From positions 1,116,001 to 1,180,000 of the forward strand of contig NZ_CP003915.1 of NCBI RefSeq assembly GCF_000521505.1: a stretch of DNA of 64,000 nt. The letters run 5' to 3'. The notes under the pieces are model-generated. The model saw only the letters and a list, made by a program, of their open reading frames with translations. It was not told the DNA's origin and did not search any database. Below are positions 17,093-25,755 of this stretch, one piece after another. The first letter of the stretch is position 1; every line of letters starts with the position of its first letter. This DNA is from Advenella mimigardefordensis DPN7. GTDB taxonomy: Bacteria > Pseudomonadota > Gammaproteobacteria > Burkholderiales > Burkholderiaceae_B. Both the position numbers and the translations under genes were made by a program.

Positions 17093-18526
17093 TTAGCCGT
17101 GATAGTGAATAATGGTTTTGGTGGTGCTCATTTCCTCGAGCGCAACCAGGCCTTTCTCACGTCCATGGCCGCTGCGTTTGACGCCACCAAAGGGTAGCTC
17201 CACACCACCGCCGGCACCAAAGCCATTGATATAAACCTGCCCGCATTTCATTTCTTTGGCGACCCGCTGCTGGATGCCGCCGTTCTCGCTCCAGACGGCA
17301 GCCATCAGGCCATAATCGGTAATGTTTGCCAGTTGTACGGCTTGTTCTTCGGTATCAAAGGCCAGTGCAACCAGGACCGGTCCGAAAATCTCCTGCATCA
17401 ACAAATCGCTGTCATGGTTGTCGGCCACAAAAAGCGTTGGCGTGACGTAATAGCCTGTCTCCGGGACGCCTGGGTCGATCTGTCCCTGTGCAAGTATTTT
17501 CAGGCCGTCTTTTTTACCTTGTTCCAGATAGCGGTTGACGCGGTCGAACTGCGATTTGTTGATAAGCGGGCCGCAGTGCAAGTCCATCTCCGGTGTGCCC
17601 ACTCTTGTTTTTGAAAATTCCTCGACAACAAGATCCATAAACTCATTGAAAACATCACGCTGTATCAGCAGACGACTGCCGGCGGTGCAGGTCTGGCCGG
17701 CGTTGGCGAGAATCCCTTTTACAATGGCCGGGATCGCCAGCTTCATATTCACGTCGTTAAAGACCACGTGAGCGGATTTTCCTCCCAGTTCAAGCACACA
17801 CTTGACGGCATGTTCAGCGGCGGCTTTCTGCACCAGCACGCCCACTTCATTGGAGCCGGTGAAGGTTACGAAGTTGATATCTTCATGTGCAGACAGGGCG
17901 GCACCGGCTTCTTCTCCCAGTCCGGTGACCACATTGAATACGCCGGCAGGCAGCCCCGCTTCCAGTCCCAGTTCGGCAACCCGGATGACCGACAGGCAGG
18001 CATCTTCTGCCGGTTTGACCACGCATGCATTGCCCATGGCCAGCGCCGGTGCAACACTTCTGCCCACCATTTGCGCCGGATAGTTCCACGGGATGATATG
18101 CGCCGTGACACCCAGGGGCTCCCTGATCACCTGCACCGAGTAGCCGTTCAAAAAGGGAATCACTTCACCATGCACTTTGTCTGCGGCGGTGCCATAAAAT
18201 TCGAAATAGCGGGCCATCACCTGAATATCGTTTCTTGCCGAAGAAATCGCCTTGCCGGTATCCCTGGCTTCCAGTTGAGAGAGTTCTTCTGCGTTCTCCA
18301 GAATCAGGTTACTTAATTTGACCAGCAGTCGGCCGCGCTCGAGTGCTGTGAATTTTTTCCACGGACCTTCAGCGGCAATTCTTGCTGCCTTGACTGCAAG
18401 ATCGACATCGGCTTCGCCGCCGCGTGGAATCTGGGTAAAAACGGCGCCGTCTACCGGCGAAATCACATCCAGCTTTTGGCCGGATATTGCATCTGTCTTG
18501 CGTCCATTAACGATCATTTGTGGCAT
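17093..18526 (-). CDS. Aldehyde dehydrogenase family protein
   Basis: A 477-residue NAD(P)-dependent aldehyde dehydrogenase. It has the cofactor motif FTGSNEVG, the catalytic Glu in LELGGKSAHVVF, the catalytic Cys in NAGQTCTAGSRL, and the conserved EIFGPV and LPFGGVKRSGHGREKG segments. Length and N-terminal start (MPQMIVNGRKTDA, with AAAGGAC upstream) are normal. The family oxidises aldehydes to acids; the nearest type seems betaine/phenylacetaldehyde-like, but I would not name a substrate. It heads a two-gene unit with the SDR gene. Confidence 0.92.
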   Translation of the reverse strand: MPQMIVNGRKTDAISGQKLDVISPVDGAVFTQIPRGGEADVDLAVKAARIAAEGPWKKFTALERGRLLVKLSNLILENAEELSQLEARDTGKAISSARNDIQVMARYFEFYGTAADKVHGEVIPFLNGYSVQVIREPLGVTAHIIPWNYPAQMVGRSVAPALAMGNACVVKPAEDACLSVIRVAELGLEAGLPAGVFNVVTGLGEEAGAALSAHEDINFVTFTGSNEVGVLVQKAAAEHAVKCVLELGGKSAHVVFNDVNMKLAIPAIVKGILANAGQTCTAGSRLLIQRDVFNEFMDLVVEEFSKTRVGTPEMDLHCGPLINKSQFDRVNRYLEQGKKDGLKILAQGQIDPGVPETGYYVTPTLFVADNHDSDLLMQEIFGPVLVALAFDTEEQAVQLANITDYGLMAAVWSENGGIQQRVAKEMKCGQVYINGFGAGGGVELPFGGVKRSGHGREKGLVALEEMSTTKTIIHYHG

Positions 18527-18899
18527 TGTCGATTGTCCTTTGGTTTACATCCTGGTTCAGGTTGTCTCATCTTATTTCCCCAGTTATTAGACAGGATATA
18601 TACGGTATCGCCACACAGGTAAAACCCTTAGCGCATACTTTATCTTTTTGAAACCCGGGCTTTTCTATTTCAGATAGGTGCAGGGGGCTGGTGCCAGGCG
18701 GCGCCCGCATCGACGCTTTGCGGTACTTGCCGGTTGCTGGTCTGTGTGAGGGTTCGTGGTGGCTGCGCGAATACTGATATCCCGATGAGGGCGTTCATGA
18801 CAAATTTGCATCCAGTATTAAGCAATTGAAACATTGATTTGATGGCTTCGTTTTGAATGTTAGCCTTTCATTTTGTTGTGTTCATTCAGGGAGTACGCT
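18527..18899. other. Divergent promoter region between aldehyde dehydrogenase and sodC
   Basis: These 373 bp separate two divergent genes and hold no credible gene. AT-rich stretches near 18590-18660 and 18800-18880 are likely promoter regions, but no clear -35/-10 pair or operator could be assigned. The sodC ribosome site AGGGAG lies at its right edge. Confidence 0.5.
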
Positions 18900-19433
18900 A
18901 TGAAACTGGAAAAATTGCTACTGGCAGGGGTGTTGGCTGCAGGATTGATGTCTGCAGCAGGTGCCGCAGAACTGAAAGTGACCATGAATGAGGCGACCAC
19001 CTCGGGCGCGGGCAAGGAAGTGGGGCAGGTAACGATCAGCGAGACGCCATTCGGTCTGCTTTTTACACCTGAGCTTAAAGGCCTTAGCGCCGGCGTGCAT
19101 GGTTTTCACGTTCACGAGAATGCCAGTTGTGATGCCGCTGAAAAAGACGGAAAAACGGTACCGGCCCAGGCGGCTGGTGGCCATTTGGATCCGAAGAAAA
19201 CCGGCAAGCATGAAGGTCCCTATAGCGATGAGGGGCATTTGGGAGATCTGCCGGGACTGGTTGTCGCTGCAGATGGCACATCCACCTATCCGGTGCTGGC
19301 GCCACGCCTTAAAGCCCTGTCCGACGTGCAGCAGCATGCGCTCATGATTCATGAAGGCGGTGATAATTATTCAGATCATCCCAAGGAACTTGGCGGTGGC
19401 GGCGGGCGCATGGTATGCGGCGTGATTAAATAG
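18900..19433 (+). CDS. sodC: Periplasmic Cu/Zn superoxide dismutase
   Basis: SodC converts superoxide to H2O2 and O2 in the periplasm. The 177-residue product starts at ATG 18900 (AGGGAG upstream), with a signal peptide [23 protein letters not shown] cleaved before Glu. Metal-binding residues are all visible: HVHENASCD (Cu ligands and disulphide Cys), [26 protein letters not shown] (bridging His and Zn ligands), [13 protein letters not shown], and the final [13 protein letters not shown] with the second Cys and the active-site Arg. An upstream in-frame ATG (18873) would spoil the signal peptide. It stands alone, with a small GC hairpin (19446-19459) but no T-tract after it. Confidence 0.95.
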   Translation: MKLEKLLLAGVLAAGLMSAAGAAELKVTMNEATTSGAGKEVGQVTISETPFGLLFTPELKGLSAGVHGFHVHENASCDAAEKDGKTVPAQAAGGHLDPKKTGKHEGPYSDEGHLGDLPGLVVAADGTSTYPVLAPRLKALSDVQQHALMIHEGGDNYSDHPKELGGGGGRMVCGVIK

Positions 19434-19560
19434 CGTCGTGGCTCGCGGGCCGTGGCCCGTGGATCGGGCAGCGCTGTCGACGCGTGCCGCAAGCGGCCGG
19501 ATGAGGATGCCGGGGCGGACTATTGCATATAATGAGTGTCTCTTCACCCAATAGGCCGCC

Positions 19561-21075
19561 ATGTGGATGCGTAAATTTGTCTTCATTGTTTTTCTGCTGG
19601 CGCTTTCTGCATGCTCGTCGCTCACACCGTGGCGCAATCCGCCACTGCCGCCCGGCACGCCTGATACCGGCGTAGATTCGGCGCGGCTCAATGAGCGGTC
19701 TGATCCCTCGTTTGTCATGATTCTGAGTATTTCCGGGGGCGGGGCGCGCGCGGCTGCGTTTGGTTATGGGGTGCTCAGAGAACTGGCCGACACACGCATA
19801 CAGTGGAACGGTCACAGTCAAACTCTGCTCAGCCAGGTCGATGTGGTGCGTGGCGTATCAGGCGGCAGCATCATCGCCGCCTATTATGCGCTCAATGGCA
19901 GCAAAACCTTCCCGGCGTTTAAAAACGATTACCTGTACAAGAATTTCCAGCAGAGCCTGGTGTCGGCCATCTTCAGTCCGCAAAATTTTGCCGCTGCCGT
20001 GTCACCCACAGTCGGCCGCGGGCATGTGCTGGCCCAGAAACTGGATCTGCTCTTTGACGGCAAAACCTATGAGGACTTGTACCGCAATCCGAATGCAGAT
20101 TTGATTGTGCTGGCAACCGATTTATCGCAGGGCACAAGTTTTGAATTTTCACCTGACCAGTTGGCCACAATGTGTGCCGATATCCGCAAGATTCCGCTCT
20201 CGTTTGCAGTGGCCTCGTCGGCTGCCGTACCCATGGTGCTGTCGCCGCTGACGCTTAAAAACTACGCCGGGCAATGTGACTATTCCATGCACAAGCGTGA
20301 GCAAGTGTCCCGGTTGCAGGGCGATTACCGGATGCGCGCCTATCGCTCGGATGTCCTGGGCTATCTGGACAGCAAAAACCGGCCCTACATTCATTTGGTG
20401 GATGGCGGACTGTCGGATAACCTGGGCGTGCGTGGTCTGATGGATCGTGTCACGCTTGGCATCGGCCAGTTGCGCCGTGGCCAGATCAGCGAGGGCACGG
20501 TCAGGAAGGTGGTGTTTGTGGTCGTCAATGCCGAGCGCGAACCCAGTGTCAATATAGACAAAAGTGAGCATGTTCCCGGCTTGTTGGACGTCTTTGACAC
20601 CATCATGTTCAGTACCTCTGCCAGGGTAACCACGCAGACGATGCAGATGGTGCAGGACACCAGCAGATACTGGGACTCATTGAGAAAATCGCTGAACCCG
20701 CAATTACAGGCCTTGCTTGCCCCCCAGGCGAAGTTGCATGTGGTGCCGGTCAGCCTGCGCGATGCGCCCGCTGGGCTATCGGTACCGCGCCAGCATCTGC
20801 TGCGCATTCCTACATTGTTTACTGTCAATCGCAAGGATGTCGATGCGCTGATCGAAGCGGGCAGGCAGACATTGCGGCAGAATCCCGATTATCAGGCGCT
20901 GTTGCGTGAGCTGGGCGGCCAGTTGTCGCCACGACCTGCGGCGAGCGCTGTCGCAGCACCGGCAGGCCGGTCAGCACGGTCGGCGCCGTCAGCTTCATCA
21001 ACTGCAGGGGAATCCGATACGGCACGGTCTCCTGCGACAAGCCGCAGTATAGAGGTCTTGTATTCGGGAGGTTAA
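19561..21075 (+). CDS. Patatin-like phospholipase, predicted lipoprotein
   Basis: A 504-residue patatin-family lipid acyl hydrolase. A lipoprotein signal is present: MWMRKFVFIVFLLALSAC with lipobox LSAC, so it is likely tethered to the outer membrane. The oxyanion-hole motif SGGGARAAAFGYGVL (about residues 58-72), the nucleophile elbow GVSGGS (about 100-105), and the catalytic Asp in DGGLSDNLGVRG (about 281-292) are all in place, so it should be active. The last 90 residues are Ala/Ser/Pro-rich low complexity, absent from shorter homologues. Substrate is unknown. Confidence 0.88.
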   Translation: MWMRKFVFIVFLLALSACSSLTPWRNPPLPPGTPDTGVDSARLNERSDPSFVMILSISGGGARAAAFGYGVLRELADTRIQWNGHSQTLLSQVDVVRGVSGGSIIAAYYALNGSKTFPAFKNDYLYKNFQQSLVSAIFSPQNFAAAVSPTVGRGHVLAQKLDLLFDGKTYEDLYRNPNADLIVLATDLSQGTSFEFSPDQLATMCADIRKIPLSFAVASSAAVPMVLSPLTLKNYAGQCDYSMHKREQVSRLQGDYRMRAYRSDVLGYLDSKNRPYIHLVDGGLSDNLGVRGLMDRVTLGIGQLRRGQISEGTVRKVVFVVVNAEREPSVNIDKSEHVPGLLDVFDTIMFSTSARVTTQTMQMVQDTSRYWDSLRKSLNPQLQALLAPQAKLHVVPVSLRDAPAGLSVPRQHLLRIPTLFTVNRKDVDALIEAGRQTLRQNPDYQALLRELGGQLSPRPAASAVAAPAGRSARSAPSASSTAGESDTARSPATSRSIEVLYSGG

Positions 21076-21211
21076 CGCCGAAAGGGGGCAATGTCAGATC
21101 CGGGCGTTGCGGCCAGACGCGGCACCTTATGATGCGCTGGAGTGCTTTTTGTTGCGTCGATCTGATGGTATAACAATGGCTGTTTACGTCTACCCATTAC
21201 CGGAGTTTGTC

Positions 21212-21709
21212 ATGCCTGTTTCACCCCTTACCGCGCTGGTCACTTGCGATATTATGGATCAGCACCCGACGCTGCCGTCCTGCGATACCCAGTTCAGGCT
21301 GTTCGGCCGCAAACGTGCCATTGCCGGCCAGATTCGTACGGTTAAGGTATTTGAAGACAATACCTTCATTCGCCAGGTCCTGTCCGAACCCGGGCAGGGC
21401 GGCGTGCTGGTGGTCGATGCGGCTGCATCCCTGCATTGTGCCGTGGTCGGCGATATGATCGCCAAGCTGGCACAGGATAATGGCTGGTCCGGCATTATCG
21501 TGTATGGTGCGATCCGGGATAGTGAGCAAATTGATGCCATGGATTTTTGCGTCAAAGCGCTGGGCACCAATCCGCGCAAAAGCGGGAAAAACAGCCTGGG
21601 CCTGATTGATGTGCCGGTTACTTTCGGCAATGTACGTTTTGTTCCCGGGCAGTATCTGTACAGCGATGCTGATGGCATCGTGGTTTCTGAGCAGGCGCTG
21701 GTGTTGTAA
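21212..21709 (+). CDS. rraA: RraA family protein
   Basis: RraA in E. coli binds RNase E and inhibits mRNA decay; relatives are class II HMG/CHA aldolases. The 165-residue protein matches RraA along its length: VTCDIMDQHP, FGRKRAIAGQIRTVKVFEDN, GGVLVVDAA, GWSGIIVYGAIRDSEQID, and FVPGQYLYSDADGIVVSE. The RD residues typical of the aldolase site remain, so an enzymatic role is possible. ATG 21212 is chosen because GGAG lies 6 nt upstream; an in-frame start at 21107 lacks one. Confidence 0.87.
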   Translation: MPVSPLTALVTCDIMDQHPTLPSCDTQFRLFGRKRAIAGQIRTVKVFEDNTFIRQVLSEPGQGGVLVVDAAASLHCAVVGDMIAKLAQDNGWSGIIVYGAIRDSEQIDAMDFCVKALGTNPRKSGKNSLGLIDVPVTFGNVRFVPGQYLYSDADGIVVSEQALVL

Positions 21710-22103
21710 CCCTCAGCAGCGTCCTTCGAGGCACGTGCAGTGCGGGCACCGGCGTGTCTTTCTGGTCAGGCCGGTTCCGGCAATGCCCCCGCAACGCGCC
21801 TGCATTATGGGTCAGGTTGGCGGTTCTACTATGGCCGGCCGTGATGCCGTCATGCCCTGGTGTTGTCATGTCCTGGTGCTGTCATGCCCTAGTGCCGCGC
21901 CGGCGCCATGTTGTGCGCGCAGCAGATTCAGGCGCAGCAGTATTTCAAAACCTTCCTCTTTTCCCCATCCTCGTTCGCGAAAAGCACGCCATGCATCCGG
22001 CCTGCAGCGGGGCATCGTTATTGGCCTGTTCATGCATCATGCGGAAAGAATGGGATGGGCGGGGCCACAGAAGCGGGCGTTGTTCAACTTCTGGATAAGA
22101 ACG
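21710..22103. other. Non-coding gap ahead of the haem operon
   Basis: No credible gene is seen in these 394 bp. In particular there is no ECF sigma factor/anti-sigma pair of the kind (hurI-hurR) that precedes bhuRSTUV in Bordetella. A triplicated 16-bp repeat occurs at 21848-21895. Confidence 0.55.
21848..21895. repeat. 16-bp tandem repeat, three copies
   Basis: Three adjacent 16-bp units: CGTCATGCCCTGGTGT, TGTCATGTCCTGGTGC, TGTCATGCCCTAGTGC. The copies differ at one to three positions, so the duplication is not brand new. Confidence 0.75.
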
Positions 22104-22146
22104 ATCGTTATCAATACTAATAGCATTGATAACGATTATCATTTGT
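22104..22146. promoter_or_regulatory. Double Fur-box-like operator of the haem operon
   Basis: ATCGTTATCAAT (22104-22115) and ATTGATAACGAT (22125-22136) form a perfect 12-bp inverted repeat, and the right arm runs into GATAACGATTATCATTT (22128-22144), a close match to the Fur consensus. Together they look like two overlapping Fur sites. Iron-dependent repression is inferred from this and from the haem-uptake genes that follow. Confidence 0.75.
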
Positions 22147-22154
22147 AGTATTAT
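22126..22154 (+). promoter_or_regulatory. Promoter of the haem operon
   Basis: TTGATA (22126-22131), 17-bp spacer, TATTAT (22149-22154). The -35 box lies inside the Fur-like operator, so a bound repressor would block polymerase. Confidence 0.6.
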
Positions 22155-22208
22155 TCGGTTTCAGTTATTTCAACGTGTATCTCTGGTCCTTCATTCAAAC
22201 TTGAATGG

Positions 22209-24572
22209 ATGAGCCAGGATCGTTCTCCGAGCGTTCTTCGTTACCCCGTCATGATAAAAGCAGCTTCTCTCCCTTCCTATCGCCTCACTGTGCTTGCATC
22301 GCTACTTTGCACCGGTGCGGTCTATGCCCAGGCCGCGACAGAGAGCGGTAGCACCGTTGCACCGTCGACCGCCGCCGTTGCGAAGCTGAGCGCGGTCCAC
22401 GCGCAGGCAGAAGCAGCAGCGCCAAGTTGGGAAACGCGCACCAGCGCGTCTGAAATCACAGACAAACAGGTGCAGAACTGGTCTGATCTGGGCCGGCTCG
22501 TTCCCGGGCTGGATTTCAACCGCAGCAATAGCAGTGTCAATATGCGAGGCCTGGATGGCAATCGGGTCCGGATTCTGGAAGACGGTATTCCTCTACCATG
22601 GTTGCAGGATGGCAGCCGTGATGTCAAAGGGGGGCTGGAAACCATCAATTTCAATACGCTTTCCTCCGTTGATGTGGCGCGGGGCGCCGGTGCCGGCAAT
22701 ACCTCCGGCCTGACCGGCACGGTGATGCTGCGCGGCCTGCGGCCGGATGATCTGCTGGCTGACGGCAAGGATATCGGTTTTCTGATCAAAGGCACACATG
22801 ATGGCCTGGATAACAGCATTGGTGGCGATACGGCCTTCGCAGCCCGCCTGGGCGCTTCCACCAAAATGCTGATTCAATACGGCATCCATACCGGCAGCGA
22901 AGTCAAAAATGGTGGCGATATCGGTGGTTACGGTGCTACGCGCACCAAGATGAATCCAGCCGATTACACCCGCAAGAACGTAGGGCTGCGGCTTGAGCAT
23001 GAGTTGGCGCCGGGCCATACGCTTGGTCTGGGGGCGAGCACCTTCCGGCTGGACCGCGATATCGATCTGATGCATGACCAGAATACCAGTGCCTTTGCAA
23101 TTGGCAATAATAAAATGACAGAGAGAATCAGCCGCGATCGTATCTGGGCAGACTATAACTACAAGTCAACGCAGGCTTACTCTGCGCTGGATCAGGCAGG
23201 CGTTCAGCTTTACTGGAGCAAGACCCGCCTGGAAGAAAATCAGCATGCTTTCCGCAATAAAGACGGGCGTGCGTTTGCCATACCGGGTGATCCCTATAAG
23301 TACGGCTATCCCAGCGGCTTGTATGAACGAAGTAACAGCATTGAACAAAAGGGCTGGGGCCTCAATCTGAATGCGGGCGGATATTGGGGAAACGCTGCGT
23401 TGCGTGGTCACTGGACCGTGGCCGGGACATTCGCTGACGATACCTATGAGCAGTACTCGGCCGGGGTCGATAATTGCCCTGATATTCCAGCCGGCCTGCC
23501 CGCGCGCATGGGACCACGCACTTGCGATTTCCTGCATTCCAACCAGAGTGACACACCTAAAGTCAAAAGCCGCGACTGGTCGCTGTTTGCCAGTCATGCG
23601 TTTATATGGAACGATGGCCGGTTCGAACTGACCCCGGCATTGCGCTACGATGCATGGTCTCGCAAGCCGCAGACCGGTGGCGGATTTGCATCCAACCAGA
23701 ATGGTTATGAAAGTGAGCTGCGCAATCGCAGTGGCAACCAGGCCTCGCCATCGCTGGAGTTCGCCTGGAATGCGTCCGACATCTATCGTTTCACTGCCCG
23801 CTATGGCTATGGCTACCGCGCGCCAACTGCGCCGGAGCTGTTTTTGCAGTATGGCTCTCCGGCCAACTATATGCGTAAGGGTGATCCGAACCTGAAAGCC
23901 GAACGCAGCCGCGGCTGGGAACTGGGCCTTCAGGCCAGAGGGCAGGTTGTTGGCGGTTCCCTGAATATCTTTGAAACACGCTACAAGGATTTTATCGACG
24001 AGAATGTTCCGGTTGGTCCCGATTCTCCTTTCTATGCATTGCGTGAACAAGGGCTGTACCCAATGGGCGTCACGACCTATGCCAATCGTGATCGTGTCCG
24101 CATTTATGGCGCCGAAGCCATGGGTTACTGGAACATCAATGACAATCTTTATACCCGCGCGACCGCCGCCTGGACGGTAGGCAAGGACCTTGAAACAGGT
24201 CAGCATCTGAACTCGGTTGCACCGCTTAAAGGCACGCTGGCACTGGGCTACAGAACGCCGCAGTGGGGCGCAGAGACCGTATGGACACTGGCGGCCAAAC
24301 GCGATAAAGTGCAGTATCCGGATCCCACTGCAGATGCGCCCAATGCTGATTTCAAGGCACCAGGTTATGGTACGCTTGATGTACATGGCTGGTGGGCGCC
24401 TGCCAGCCTGAAGGGTGTCAAATTTCAGCTGAGCGTGGTCAATCTGTTTGATAAAAAATACTGGAATGCACTGAACGTGCCTACTGCGGGGGCGTCTGCC
24501 ATCGCTCGTCCGGTAGACTATTATTCCGAAGCTGGCCGCTATCTGCGGGTGTCCGTCATCTACCAATATTGA
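22209..24572 (+). CDS. bhuR: TonB-dependent haem/haemoglobin receptor (BhuR/HmuR type)
   Basis: An outer-membrane beta-barrel receptor for haem. The first ATG (22209) gives 787 residues; ATG 22251 would place the signal peptide (MIKAASLPSYRLTVLASLLCTGAVYAQA) at the exact N-terminus and may be the true start, though it lacks a clear ribosome site. Seen in order: plug domain (VNMRGLDGNRVRILEDGIPLPWL), barrel strands, and the haem-receptor hallmark FRAP/NPDL region as YRAPTAPELFLQYG then DPNLKAERS. It ends in Tyr (VSVIYQY), as usual for porin-like proteins. There is no N-terminal signalling domain. It heads the five-gene operon. Confidence 0.9.
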   Translation: MSQDRSPSVLRYPVMIKAASLPSYRLTVLASLLCTGAVYAQAATESGSTVAPSTAAVAKLSAVHAQAEAAAPSWETRTSASEITDKQVQNWSDLGRLVPGLDFNRSNSSVNMRGLDGNRVRILEDGIPLPWLQDGSRDVKGGLETINFNTLSSVDVARGAGAGNTSGLTGTVMLRGLRPDDLLADGKDIGFLIKGTHDGLDNSIGGDTAFAARLGASTKMLIQYGIHTGSEVKNGGDIGGYGATRTKMNPADYTRKNVGLRLEHELAPGHTLGLGASTFRLDRDIDLMHDQNTSAFAIGNNKMTERISRDRIWADYNYKSTQAYSALDQAGVQLYWSKTRLEENQHAFRNKDGRAFAIPGDPYKYGYPSGLYERSNSIEQKGWGLNLNAGGYWGNAALRGHWTVAGTFADDTYEQYSAGVDNCPDIPAGLPARMGPRTCDFLHSNQSDTPKVKSRDWSLFASHAFIWNDGRFELTPALRYDAWSRKPQTGGGFASNQNGYESELRNRSGNQASPSLEFAWNASDIYRFTARYGYGYRAPTAPELFLQYGSPANYMRKGDPNLKAERSRGWELGLQARGQVVGGSLNIFETRYKDFIDENVPVGPDSPFYALREQGLYPMGVTTYANRDRVRIYGAEAMGYWNINDNLYTRATAAWTVGKDLETGQHLNSVAPLKGTLALGYRTPQWGAETVWTLAAKRDKVQYPDPTADAPNADFKAPGYGTLDVHGWWAPASLKGVKFQLSVVNLFDKKYWNALNVPTAGASAIARPVDYYSEAGRYLRVSVIYQY

Positions 24573-24655
24573 CCGGCGATATATTATTTAAGACTGACCG
24601 GGCCGTCGCAGGATGACCCGGTCAGAACCATTTAGTTACCAGAAGAGAGAGACCC

Positions 24656-25693
24656 ATGACACAACCGAGTACTGATTTGAAAGTCCGTTACGATGCATTA
24701 TTGCAGGAAGACCCCAAATTGCGTGTGCGCAATGCGGCAGAGAAACTGGACGTCAGTGAAATGGAACTGGTTGCGGCACAATGTGGCGATATTGATGCCA
24801 CGCTGCTGGAAGGCACGGCGCAGACGATTTTCAGGGAGCTGCAAACGCTGGGCGGCGTCATGCTGCTGACACGCAATGAATGGTGTGTTCATGAACGCCA
24901 CGGCCATTATGAATCAGTCAAGGTGGGGAATGGCCCGGTTGGTCTGGTGCTGGGTGCAGACCTGGATCTGCGCGTGTTTTTCTCCAGCTGGAAATATGCC
25001 TGGGCGGTCACGCAGAATGGCCGCAAGAGCATCCAGTTTTTTGACGGTGCAGGGATGGCGTTGCATAAGGTATATTGCACGGATCAAACCGACATGGCCG
25101 CTTACGATGCGCTGGTTGAAAAATTCCGCGCCGGCAATCAGGAACCTGCTGCTGTGGACAGAACACCGGAAGCGCCCAAAGCCTATGCCAGTGAAGTGCC
25201 TGAACTGTTGCGCGAAGACTGGCTGGCGATGACCGATACTCATGATTTTGCCGGCTTGTTAAAAAAATGGAATCTGCCGCGTGTGCAAGTGCTGGAAAGC
25301 GCCGGAGACGATCTGGCGCAGCGCGTAGACAACGATGCCATCGAAGTCATGCTGCACAAAGCCGCGGAATCGGATCTGCCCATCATGTGCTTTGTCGGTA
25401 ATAAAGGCATGATTCAGATCCATTCCGGCCCGATCAAAAAATTGATGCGTACCGGACCCTGGTTCAATATTCTGGATCCCAAATTCAACCTGCATCTGAA
25501 CACCACGGCGGTTCACAGTACCTGGATCGTGAATAAACCCACGGAAGATGGCTGGGTTACCTCACTGGAAGGCTATACTGAAGACGGTGAACAAATTGTC
25601 CAGTTCTTCGGTGCGCGCAAACCTGGCGTGCCTGAAATCCGCCAATGGCGTGAGTTGCTGGAATCGTTTTGCAAGCAACCGCTGGCCGCCTGA
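24656..25693 (+). CDS. bhuS: HemS-like haem-handling/degrading factor
   Basis: A 345-residue cytosolic protein of the HemS/HmuS/ChuS family, which binds haem after import and passes it on or breaks it down. The family is built from two repeats, and both halves are visible here: EMELVAAQCGD, LGGVMLLTRNEWCVHERHGHYESVKVG in the first, and ESDLPIMCFVGNKGMIQIHSGPIKKL, FNLHLNTTAVHSTWIVNKPTEDGWVTSLEGY in the second. The gene follows the receptor by 83 bp with an AGAGAGAG ribosome site. Whether it is an oxygenase or only a carrier cannot be told. Confidence 0.92.
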   Translation: MTQPSTDLKVRYDALLQEDPKLRVRNAAEKLDVSEMELVAAQCGDIDATLLEGTAQTIFRELQTLGGVMLLTRNEWCVHERHGHYESVKVGNGPVGLVLGADLDLRVFFSSWKYAWAVTQNGRKSIQFFDGAGMALHKVYCTDQTDMAAYDALVEKFRAGNQEPAAVDRTPEAPKAYASEVPELLREDWLAMTDTHDFAGLLKKWNLPRVQVLESAGDDLAQRVDNDAIEVMLHKAAESDLPIMCFVGNKGMIQIHSGPIKKLMRTGPWFNILDPKFNLHLNTTAVHSTWIVNKPTEDGWVTSLEGYTEDGEQIVQFFGARKPGVPEIRQWRELLESFCKQPLAA

Positions 25694-25712
25694 TGGCATG
25701 GCCAACTCAGGC

Positions 25713-25754
25713 AAACGGAATCAATTAAACGGAATCAGTTAAACGGAATCAGTC
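25713..25754. repeat. 14-bp tandem repeat, three copies, in haem operon leader of hmuT
   Basis: AAACGGAATCAATT, AAACGGAATCAGTT, AAACGGAATCAGTC are adjacent and end one base before the hmuT ATG at 25756. The GGA in the last copy is the best ribosome site, so copy number affects spacing from the previous gene but not the site itself. Confidence 0.85.
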
Positions 25755-25755
25755 A

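Noticed and set aside
19446..19459. CGGGCC-GT-GGCCCG hairpin after sodC as terminator
   Set aside because: The loop is only 2 nt and no T-tract follows.
23166..24566. 466-codon open frame on the minus strand inside the haem receptor
   Set aside because: Shadow of the receptor gene; no start signal and no family.
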